Origin: Actinomycetota bacterium
GTDB taxonomy: Bacteria > Actinomycetota > Actinomycetes > S36-B12
Assembly: GCA_026392575.1 (NCBI GenBank)
Contig: JAPLBU010000161.1
Coordinates: forward strand, 1-15,209
Direction: 5' to 3'
Length of the DNA stretch: 15,209 bases
Shown here: one piece after another, positions 8,409-14,955 of the stretch
How positions within the stretch are numbered: position 1 is the first letter of the stretch
Layout of the letters: each line of letters begins with the position of its first letter
The notes under the pieces: generated by a model
What the model was told of the DNA's origin: nothing
Database searches by the model: none
The model's input: only the letters and a program-made list of their open reading frames with translations
Made by a program: the position numbers and the translations under genes

Positions 8409-8416
8409 GTTTAAGC

Positions 8417-9508
8417 GTGCGCGGTGGGGCTGTCGAGCTCAGGGGACTGACCAAGTCCTATGGCGAGGTCACCGCCGTGCGCGGGATCGACATCTCGATC
8501 GAGGCGGGGGAGTTCTTCTCCCTTCTCGGTCCGTCCGGGTGCGGCAAGACCTCGACTCTGCGCATGATCGCCGGTTTCGAGGAGGCCACCGCAGGCGCTG
8601 TCCTGCTCGATGGTCAGGACGTCACCCACGTGCCGCCGAACGAGCGGCCGGTCAACACCGTCTTCCAGAACTATGCGCTCTTCCCGTTCATGTCGGTCGC
8701 GGACAACGTCGCCTTCGGACTGAAGTACGTCGATGTCACGAAGGATGAGGCGCGCCGGAAGGTGGGCGAGGCACTCGAGCGGGTGCGGCTCGGCCAGTAC
8801 GCCAAGCGCAAGCCGGCGCAGTTGTCCGGTGGCCAGCAGCAACGGGTCGCGCTGGCGCGAGCCTTGGTTCTTGGGCCCAAGGTGCTGCTACTTGACGAAC
8901 CACTGGGCGCCCTCGACGCGAAACTGCGCAAGACCCTGCAGATCGAGCTCAAGTCCCTGCAGGAGTCGGTCGGCATCACGTTCGTCTACGTGACGCATGA
9001 CCAGGAGGAGGCGCTCACGATGAGCGACCGAATCGCGGTGATGGCCGAGGGCCTGGTGGAGCAGATCGGCTCGCCGACCGACGTCTACGAGCGCCCGGCA
9101 ACCGCGTATGTCGCAGACTTCCTCGGCAGCGCCAATGTCCTGCACGTCGAGGTGGTCGGCCCCGTTGCTGATGGCCGCACGGCGGTGCGAATCGGCGGCA
9201 CCGTGGTGGAAGCCGAAGGCCCGGGTGCGTCTGGTGATCACGGCACGCTGGTCATTCGACCCGAGCGGGTGCGGCTCGTCCCGCTAGAAAGCCATCACAG
9301 TGTCGTGGCGACCATCGAGCGGACCGTGTATCTCGGCGCGATGTCCGATGTCGTCGTCACGATGCCGACAGGTGAGTTGTTGTCGGCGCGGGTCGCGAGT
9401 GAGGATGCGGGCGGGTTCCTCCGCGGGGAGCAGGTGGGCGTCCTGTTGCGTCCCGAGGCGATGCGTCTCGTTCCTGCGGGTGCGCTTCTCGTCAACAGCG
9501 AGGAATGA
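8417..9508 (+). CDS. ABC transporter ATP-binding protein, PotA-like
   Basis: ATPase of the polyamine-type importer, 363 residues from the chosen GTG. All nucleotide-binding elements are intact: Walker A GPSGCGKT (38-45), Q-loop Gln84 in FQNYALFP, signature LSGGQQQR (136-143), Walker B VLLLDEP (156-162), D-loop GALD and H-loop His194 in THDQEEA. After about residue 235 comes a C-terminal TOBE-type beta domain as in PotA and MalK. The start is set by the strong GGAGGAGG upstream; an in-frame GTG at 8351 would add 22 unconserved residues. It is divergent from the binding protein and permeases, instead of being in their operon, so coordinated expression must come from the shared gap. It converges on the acyl-CoA dehydrogenase gene with only 12 bp between stops. 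Confidence 0.92.
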   Translation: MRGGAVELRGLTKSYGEVTAVRGIDISIEAGEFFSLLGPSGCGKTSTLRMIAGFEEATAGAVLLDGQDVTHVPPNERPVNTVFQNYALFPFMSVADNVAFGLKYVDVTKDEARRKVGEALERVRLGQYAKRKPAQLSGGQQQRVALARALVLGPKVLLLDEPLGALDAKLRKTLQIELKSLQESVGITFVYVTHDQEEALTMSDRIAVMAEGLVEQIGSPTDVYERPATAYVADFLGSANVLHVEVVGPVADGRTAVRIGGTVVEAEGPGASGDHGTLVIRPERVRLVPLESHHSVVATIERTVYLGAMSDVVVTMPTGELLSARVASEDAGGFLRGEQVGVLLRPEAMRLVPAGALLVNSEE

Positions 9509-9520
9509 ACGACCGCACGG

Positions 9521-10684
9521 CTACGTGAGCATGCGGCCGACGCCGCGTCGCTCGAGTGAGCGCAGGACGACAAGGCGCTGAATCTCCGACGTCCCTTCCC
9601 AGATCCGGTCGACCCGCAGTTCGCGCCAGAACCGCTCCACGGCGTTTGTCCGCATGTAGCCACGCCCGCCGAACATCTGCACGCAGCGGTCGGCGCAGCG
9701 GTTGGCCGCCTCCGAGCAGAACAGCTTGGCCATCGAGGCCTTGCCGTGGATGAGCTTGGCGTCGGCGCCGACGTCGGACAGCCGCGCTACCTCCAGTCCG
9801 AGAAGACGCCCGGCGGCAGCATCGGCCGCACTGTCGGCGATCGGGAAACTCGGCCCCTGATGGTCGATGAGGCGGGCACCGCCCTGCTCGCGATGGGCAG
9901 CCCAGTCGACCGTCTCCTCGATGAGGCGCTGCATGGCGCCGACGCAGCGCGCCGCGATACCCAACCGCTCCTCGGTGAACCACCGGCGCTGCAGGTCGTC
10001 GCCGTTGCCGAGCCCGCCGAGGATGTCGGCGTCAGTCAGGCGAACTTCGGTGAAGCGCATGGTGGGATGGCCATGCGGGTAGTTGTGGGTGAAGGGCACG
10101 TCCTCGACGATCTCGATGCCAGGGGCGTCGGCCGGAACGGCGAACAGCGTCGGGAGCCGGTCGTCGCCCGCATACGCCATGACGACGATAACGGCAGCCA
10201 CGGTGCCGAAGGTGACGAACCACTTCTCCCCGTTCAGCAGCCAGCCGTCGTTGTCGATGCGAGTGGCCGTCGTGGTCATCATGGTTGGATCGCTGCCGGC
10301 GTCCGCCTCGGTGACGGCATAGGCATCGTGCAGTTCGCCGCGCAGTGCTGGCTTGAGCCATCGGTCGATCTGCTCAGGGGTGCCCGCCTTCCACACGTTG
10401 TAGGCGTTGGGGACGTACCACGAGACACCGTTGGTGGACCGACCCATCTGCTCCTCGACGAGGAACCACTGTGTCGTCGTCCAACTGTGACCGCCGTTGG
10501 CGATCAGGTGTGCACCACCCTGTACCCGGAACTCCAGTGATGCTGCGCGGATCATGGCCTGGTCCTCGGCGGGCAGCGGTCCGCCGGCGAGCTCCGCCTT
10601 GACCTCGAGGGGGATGAGGATCTCGTCGACGAACCGCGCGGCGCGTGCGCGAAGTTCGGAGTCCTGCATGCTGAGCGTGTCCAT
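9521..10684 (-). CDS. Acyl-CoA dehydrogenase family protein
   Basis: FAD-dependent acyl-CoA dehydrogenase, 387 residues, normal family length. These enzymes introduce an alpha,beta double bond into acyl-CoA thioesters and pass electrons to ETF. Seen: AYAVTEADAGSDP (121-133, flavin/substrate loop), LNGEKWFVTFG (150-160), ERLGIAARCVGAMQR (239-253), QMFGGRGYMR (336-345) and IWEGTSEIQR (361-370), where Glu363 corresponds to the catalytic base Glu376 of medium-chain acyl-CoA dehydrogenase. The ATG at 10684 has AGGAG 6 nt upstream. It is divergent from the TetR gene, with a palindromic operator between them. Together with the CoA ligase at the right end it suggests that a carboxylate from the imported compound is CoA-activated and then desaturated. 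Acyl chain specificity cannot be read; a betainyl-CoA-type substrate is possible but unproven. Confidence 0.92.
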   Translation of the reverse strand: MDTLSMQDSELRARAARFVDEILIPLEVKAELAGGPLPAEDQAMIRAASLEFRVQGGAHLIANGGHSWTTTQWFLVEEQMGRSTNGVSWYVPNAYNVWKAGTPEQIDRWLKPALRGELHDAYAVTEADAGSDPTMMTTTATRIDNDGWLLNGEKWFVTFGTVAAVIVVMAYAGDDRLPTLFAVPADAPGIEIVEDVPFTHNYPHGHPTMRFTEVRLTDADILGGLGNGDDLQRRWFTEERLGIAARCVGAMQRLIEETVDWAAHREQGGARLIDHQGPSFPIADSAADAAAGRLLGLEVARLSDVGADAKLIHGKASMAKLFCSEAANRCADRCVQMFGGRGYMRTNAVERFWRELRVDRIWEGTSEIQRLVVLRSLERRGVGRMLT

Positions 10685-10727
10685 CGCGATCTCCTACACT
10701 TCGTCCGAGGCGTGGCAATACGATAAA

Positions 10728-10743
10728 CTGAATGACCATTCAG
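10728..10743. promoter_or_regulatory. Putative TetR operator (perfect-arm palindrome)
   Basis: CTGAATGACCATTCAG: two 7-bp arms in perfect inverted repeat around a 2-bp centre. It is in the 98-bp gap between the divergent acyl-CoA dehydrogenase and tetR genes, about 40 bp from each start, so it would serve autoregulation and control of the dehydrogenase. A TAAACT hexamer (10724-10729) overlapping the left edge resembles a -10 element for the + strand, but no good -35 was seen. Confidence 0.68.
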
Positions 10744-10782
10744 ATGCCGTGAATGCACAGTACCCGAGTCGACGGGAGATCG

Positions 10783-11436
10783 ATGGCGATCGCAGCGGAG
10801 GACGTGAAGGCCCCTAGCGGCCGGCGGGAGCGCATCCTCCGTGCAGCAATCGATGTCATCCGCGAGCGTGGGTTCGCGGGTACCCGGGTATCCGACATCG
10901 CCGAGCGAGCCGGGACATCGCAAGGTCTCGTGCTCTACCACTTCGGCTCACTTGCCGAGGCACTGTCGACGAGTCTCACTCTCTTGGAGGACGAGTTCTA
11001 CACGGAACTCGATGAGGAGCTGAGCCTCGCGGAGGGCCCGATCGACCGGCTCTGGCACATGGCGGAATTGGCCTCCGGCTACGGCCCTGCGGTGGGTGAC
11101 TGGCGGCTGTGGCTGGAACTGTGGGCCCGGGCGATGCACGATGACGATGCTCGTCAGGCCCGGGAGTCACTTGACCGACGTTGGCGAGCGGCCTTGCTGA
11201 CAGTGATTGTTGAGGGCGTCGCAGCTGGTGACTTCGTGGTGGCGGACCCGGCCCGGGCCAGTCTGCGCCTGGCCGCCTTGATGGACGGTTTGGCGATCCA
11301 ACTGGCGCTTGAAGATCCGGGGATGACCCGGGCGACGTTCACCGACCTGTGGTGGGAGGCAGCCGTTCTGGAACTCCAGATCAGTGATCCGAAGCGCCAC
11401 AAGCTCCCGCGCAAGCGGGCCAGGAACCGGGCGTAA
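10783..11436 (+). CDS. TetR/AcrR-family transcriptional regulator, BetI-like
   Basis: 217-residue DNA-binding regulator. The N-terminal TetR helix-turn-helix is clear: RERILRAAIDVIRERGF, then TRVSDIAERAGTSQG and the recognition-helix end LVLYHF (about 15-54). The C-terminal half (WRLWLELWARAM, RWRAALLTVIVEG, ALMDGLAIQLAL) resembles the ligand domain of BetI, the choline-responsive repressor, and ends in a basic tail rich in Lys and Arg. It is probably a repressor released by the imported amine or a breakdown product; the ligand is inference. ATG 10783 is chosen because GGGAG lies just upstream (4 nt, rather close); ATG 10753, which has no recognisable ribosome site, would add 10 residues. It is the only regulator in the window and lies beside the best palindromic operator. 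Confidence 0.9.
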   Translation: MAIAAEDVKAPSGRRERILRAAIDVIRERGFAGTRVSDIAERAGTSQGLVLYHFGSLAEALSTSLTLLEDEFYTELDEELSLAEGPIDRLWHMAELASGYGPAVGDWRLWLELWARAMHDDDARQARESLDRRWRAALLTVIVEGVAAGDFVVADPARASLRLAALMDGLAIQLALEDPGMTRATFTDLWWEAAVLELQISDPKRHKLPRKRARNRA

Positions 11437-11448
11437 CACCCGAAATCC

Positions 11449-11478
11449 TTGCTGAACGGCCAGTCAGGATGGTAATCT
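11449..11478 (+). promoter_or_regulatory. Possible sigma70-type promoter of the aminotransferase gene
   Basis: TTGCTG (11449-11454) and TAATCT (11473-11478) are separated by 18 bp and would start transcription near 11485. The first operator overlaps the -35 and spacer, and the second starts a few bases after the expected start point, the arrangement expected of a repressed promoter. The match to consensus is moderate; no transcription data are available. Confidence 0.4.
11452..11467. promoter_or_regulatory. Putative TetR operator 1 of the aminotransferase promoter
   Basis: CTGAACGGCCAGTCAG, imperfect inverted repeat (5 of 7 arm positions pair) with intact CTGA/TCAG ends. It is in the 83-bp gap after tetR and overlaps the proposed -35 region. 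Its centre is 36 bp from that of operator 2. Confidence 0.5.
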
Positions 11479-11487
11479 GCCGGCATC

Positions 11488-11503
11488 CTGAACGCGCGTT
11501 CAG
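11488..11503. promoter_or_regulatory. Putative TetR operator 2 of the aminotransferase promoter
   Basis: CTGAACGCGCGTTCAG, a fully symmetric 16-bp palindrome. It ends 16 bp before the ATG at 11520 and lies around or just after the likely transcription start, so a bound protein would block initiation or early elongation. Confidence 0.65.
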
Positions 11504-11519
11504 TATTGAGGATGTCCTG

Positions 11520-12950
11520 ATGACGGCTGGTACACCAACGGTTTCCGCCCTCCAAGCCGCAGCACGCTCGCGGATGCTGCTCAACTTCACGGACTACAGC
11601 GCCTTCGATGACCGGCCGATCCCGATGATCGTCCGCGGTGACGGCACCGATGTTGTCGACGACCAGGGCCGGCACTTCATCGACGGCCTGTCGGGGCTCT
11701 TCTGCTCCAATCTCGGGCATGCCTTCGGTGCTGAGGTCGGTGCGGCGGCGCAGAAGCAGATGTCGGAACTCGTCTATGCCCCGAGCTGGTCCTTGACGCA
11801 TCCGGCCGCTGTGCGCCTGGCCGAGCGCCTGACGGATATCGCGGCACCGTTGGGCATGGAGCGCGTCTTCCTGACGAATAGCGGCGGCGAGTCCGTTGAG
11901 GCTGCCTGGAAGCTCGTGCGCCAGTGGCACATCGCCAACGGCGAGCCGCAGCGCAGGAAGGCGATCGCCCGCAACCTTGCGTATCACGGCACGTCGATGG
12001 GAGCGCTGAGCTTCACCGGCCTGGACTACTGCCGCGAGCCGTTCATGCCGATGGCCGTCCCGGTCACGTTCGTGTCGAACACCGACGCCTTCCGGCACGA
12101 GCTTGAGAACGACGAAACGGCCTTCACCGCCTTCCTCCTCGACGAGGTCGAGCAGGCGATTCTCGCGGAAGGCCCCGATGAGATCGCGATGTTCATCGCC
12201 GAGCCGGTGCAGAACTCCGGCGGGTCGTTCATGCCTCCCGCCGGCTACTGGCAGGGGCTGCGCGAACTCTGCGACCGCTACGGCATCCTCCTGGTGGCCG
12301 ACGAGACCATCACCGGCTTCGGCCGACTGGGTGAGTGGTTCGCCTGCATGCGGCTGGGCGCGAAGCCGGACATCATCACGTTCGCGAAGGGTGCCACGGC
12401 GGGTCACGCACCCTTGGGAGGAGTGCTCATGACGGCTCGGATCGCCGAGCCGTTCGCCAGCGGCAAGGTCACCTACGTCAACGGCCTGACGTACAGCGGA
12501 CATCCGCTCACGGCGACTATCGCCCTCGCCGTCCTCGACATCTACGAGCGCGAGCAGGTACTGGAGAATGTGCGAGCGCTGGAAGGCCATCTCGCCAGTC
12601 GCCTTGAGGAGCTGCGCGCCAACCCACTCGTGGGGGATGTGCGCGGCGGCGGCTTCTTCTGGGCGGTTGAGCTCGTCACGGATCCCGTCACGCGCGAGCC
12701 GTTCACGCCGGAGGAGGCCGACTGGCTGCTCCGCGAGGAGTTGTCGGGGCACATGGACGAACTCGGACTGCTGTGTCGGCTCGATGATCGCGGCGAGCCG
12801 GTGATCCAGTTGTCGCCACCACTGGTCAGCACGCGGGAGACCCTCGATCAGATCGTCGACATCGTCACTGAGGCGGTTCGTCGAGCCAACGAGTCATGGC
12901 AACGGCACCGCGCAACCACTGGAACTCAGCGGTCACCGCAAGTGGCCTAG
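11520..12950 (+). CDS. Class III PLP-dependent aminotransferase
   Basis: 476-residue aminotransferase of the omega-amino-acid/amine group (relatives include putrescine-, taurine- and beta-alanine-pyruvate transaminases). It moves an amino group from a terminal primary amine to a 2-oxo acid, leaving an aldehyde or semialdehyde. Seen: SGGES (121-125, PLP phosphate cup), Tyr155-His156 in LAYHGTSMG (PLP stacking), the PLP-ring aspartate D261 in LLVADETITGFGR, and the Schiff-base Lys290 in TFAKGATAGHAPLGG. ATG 11520 is chosen, with GAGG 8 nt upstream; the frame is open from an ATG at 11469, but that start lies in the promoter and would translate an operator. It has its own promoter region behind tetR. 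The stop shares CTAG with the converging gene. Amino donor and acceptor are not determined. Confidence 0.92.
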   Translation: MTAGTPTVSALQAAARSRMLLNFTDYSAFDDRPIPMIVRGDGTDVVDDQGRHFIDGLSGLFCSNLGHAFGAEVGAAAQKQMSELVYAPSWSLTHPAAVRLAERLTDIAAPLGMERVFLTNSGGESVEAAWKLVRQWHIANGEPQRRKAIARNLAYHGTSMGALSFTGLDYCREPFMPMAVPVTFVSNTDAFRHELENDETAFTAFLLDEVEQAILAEGPDEIAMFIAEPVQNSGGSFMPPAGYWQGLRELCDRYGILLVADETITGFGRLGEWFACMRLGAKPDIITFAKGATAGHAPLGGVLMTARIAEPFASGKVTYVNGLTYSGHPLTATIALAVLDIYEREQVLENVRALEGHLASRLEELRANPLVGDVRGGGFFWAVELVTDPVTREPFTPEEADWLLREELSGHMDELGLLCRLDDRGEPVIQLSPPLVSTRETLDQIVDIVTEAVRRANESWQRHRATTGTQRSPQVA

Positions 12951-14890
12951 AGCGCGACTCCTGCACGCAGGCCCTCAAGCACGGCCTCCTCGGCTGTCCG
13001 GGGCGTCATCGCATCGCCGATGACGGTCGCGGAGATGCCCCGCTCGGCAAGGCCCGCGCTGAGTTCGTCGTACGACACATGCCCGGTGGCAAGCACCAGC
13101 GCGGCGATGCCGTCCTGCTCGACGACCTCGCCATTCAAGGTGTGGCCGAGGTACGCAGTGCCGTCATCAAATCCGCGCACGCGTACATCCGTCACAACCT
13201 TGACGCCCCGTGCAACGGCGTGACCGAGCATCTCGTTGCGCACGTACTGCTGCAGGTTCTGTCCGGCCGCCCACCCGTCGACCGCGAGGGTCACGCGACG
13301 GCCCTTCTCTGCGAGCAGTGTCGCGACGCCGAGGCCGATCCAGTCGCAGCGCCAGTCGGCCACGAGAACATCGCCATCGGGCAGCGTCTCGCCGCGGATG
13401 ACCTGCCAGGCATCCAGCACGACCCCGTCACCGAGTTCGAACTCGGGCACATACGGACGCGCACCGGTGGCGAGGATGATCTCGTCCGGAGCGGCCTCAA
13501 CCAGCGACTCGATCGTTGCCGGCAGACTCGTGCGGATCCGAACGCCCGCGCGTAGGGCCTCTGCCTGCAGGTTCTCGATGAGCCCGCCGAACTCCGAGCG
13601 CCGCGGCAACTGCTGGGCGAGGAGGACCTGTCCTCCGACGCGTGCGGCCGCCTCCCACACCTCGACATCGTGCCCGCGCTCTGCAGCGACGGCAGCCGCC
13701 TTCAGCCCCGCCGGTCCGCCGCCAACGACGATGACGCGCTTGGACCTCTCTGCGGGAATGCGTGCGCCGAACTCCCGCTCGCGGCCGGACTCCGGGTACT
13801 GGATGCAGGAGATCGGCACACCAAGGTGGAAGTGGCCGATGCAGGCCTGGTTGCAGCCGATGCACAGGCGGATCTCGTCGACCAGACCCGACTTAGCCTT
13901 GGCCGGCATCAGCGGATCACAGATCAGGGCGCGGGTCATGGCCACCGCATCGGCGTGACCGGCGGTGATGATGCGCTCCGCCTCGGCTGGGGTGTTGATC
14001 CGACCGGTGACAAAGACGGGGATGTCGACCCGGGCTCGAACCGCGGCTGACAGCGGAGCGGTGTATCCGGGCTCCTGGGACATGGGCGGGGCGATGTGCA
14101 CGCTGCCGCGGTAGGTCGCGCTGCTGCCGGCCGAGATCGACAGGTAGTCCAGGGATTCGGCAAGGATCGCGCAGGCCTCGACGGACTCGTCGGGAGTCAG
14201 GCCGTCGAGATCGCGCTCGTCGACGCTGATACGCATCCCGAGCACGATGTCGTCACCAGCCTGGGCGCGAATCGCAGCGATGACCTCACGGGTGAAGCGG
14301 AGGCGGTTCTCGAGTGAACCGCCGTACACATCGTCGCGCAGGTTGGTACGCGGATTGAGGAACTGCGCAGGAAGGTATCCGTGGCTGGCGACGATCTCGA
14401 CACCATCGATGCCGGCTTCGGCCATTCGTCGAGCGCCAGCGCCGAAGCCGTCGACGATCTCGTCGATGAGCTCGTGGGTGAGGGGTTTCGGCATGACGTG
14501 GAAGCGCTCGTTGGGAACGGATGACGGGGCCCAGGCGATCGGCAGCATGCCGTCGGCTGTCGACATGATCTCCCGGCCGCCGTGAAACAGCTGCGCAAAC
14601 AGGTGGCAGTCGTGCTCGTGCACCGCCTCGGCGACGCGTCGGTAGCCGGGAATTGAGTCGTCGCTCACGGCGATCAGTTCCTGTGCCGTGTAGTCCGAGG
14701 TGTGATGGACGCTGGACACCTGCAGCACGATGTGCCCGACCCCACCGGCGGCTCGCGCCCGCTGGTACTCGACGAGCTGGTCGCTGACGAAACCATCGAC
14801 CGACATCACGGTGTCGTGCCCCGAGGAAAGGATGCGGTTCCTCACGGTGATGCGACCGACATCAAGCGGTGTGAAGAGGGCATCGAACAC
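12947..14890 (-). CDS. FadH/OYE-family flavin oxidoreductase with Fe-S cluster and FAD/NAD domain
   Basis: 647-residue iron-sulfur flavoprotein with the architecture of 2,4-dienoyl-CoA reductase (FadH), trimethylamine/dimethylamine dehydrogenase and N-methylproline (stachydrine) demethylase. An FMN TIM barrel (about 1-340) is followed by a 4Fe-4S site with spacing Cys-X2-Cys-X3-Cys-X11-Cys (C343, C346, C350, C362), then an FAD domain starting VIVVGGGPAGLKAA (386-399) and a second nucleotide domain. SHGYLPAQFLNPRTN (169-183) carries Tyr172, matching the FadH catalytic Y166. The stretch corresponding to the FadH WHE motif (His252) reads instead around VHIAPPMSQEPGY, so a simple dienoyl-CoA reductase role is less likely and amine oxidation or N-demethylation is possible. 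The start is GTG 14890; only a weak AGG precedes it. It is convergent with the aminotransferase and divergent from the CoA ligase. Confidence 0.87.
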   Translation of the reverse strand: MFDALFTPLDVGRITVRNRILSSGHDTVMSVDGFVSDQLVEYQRARAAGGVGHIVLQVSSVHHTSDYTAQELIAVSDDSIPGYRRVAEAVHEHDCHLFAQLFHGGREIMSTADGMLPIAWAPSSVPNERFHVMPKPLTHELIDEIVDGFGAGARRMAEAGIDGVEIVASHGYLPAQFLNPRTNLRDDVYGGSLENRLRFTREVIAAIRAQAGDDIVLGMRISVDERDLDGLTPDESVEACAILAESLDYLSISAGSSATYRGSVHIAPPMSQEPGYTAPLSAAVRARVDIPVFVTGRINTPAEAERIITAGHADAVAMTRALICDPLMPAKAKSGLVDEIRLCIGCNQACIGHFHLGVPISCIQYPESGREREFGARIPAERSKRVIVVGGGPAGLKAAAVAAERGHDVEVWEAAARVGGQVLLAQQLPRRSEFGGLIENLQAEALRAGVRIRTSLPATIESLVEAAPDEIILATGARPYVPEFELGDGVVLDAWQVIRGETLPDGDVLVADWRCDWIGLGVATLLAEKGRRVTLAVDGWAAGQNLQQYVRNEMLGHAVARGVKVVTDVRVRGFDDGTAYLGHTLNGEVVEQDGIAALVLATGHVSYDELSAGLAERGISATVIGDAMTPRTAEEAVLEGLRAGVAL

Positions 14891-14931
14891 GGCGCGAGCC
14901 TAGCCGCTGACGGGAACCGAGGAGTTACAAA

Positions 14932-14947
14932 CTGAATGGTCGATCAG
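14932..14947. promoter_or_regulatory. Putative TetR operator, flavoprotein/CoA-ligase gap
   Basis: CTGAATGGTCGATCAG, with intact CTGA/TCAG ends and 5 of 7 arm positions paired. It lies in the 65-bp gap between the divergent flavoprotein and CoA-ligase genes. The preceding AAACTGAATG is identical to the left side of the tetR operator. Its right edge runs into the AGGAG of the CoA-ligase gene, so binding could hinder that transcript directly. Confidence 0.52.
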
Positions 14948-14955
14948 GAGCTAGG

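Noticed and set aside
9746..10540. Open frame on the plus strand opposite the acyl-CoA dehydrogenase
   Set aside because: Mirror frame of a gene whose motifs are complete; no motif or ribosome site of its own.
11154..12752. Long open frame (532 codons) on the minus strand opposite the aminotransferase and the end of tetR
   Set aside because: It is antisense to two well-conserved genes, its translation has no recognisable domain, and long antisense frames are common in GC-rich DNA.
12947..14890. Plain annotation as 2,4-dienoyl-CoA reductase FadH
   Set aside because: The second FadH active-site region is not conserved and the neighbourhood is amine-related; only the family is called.
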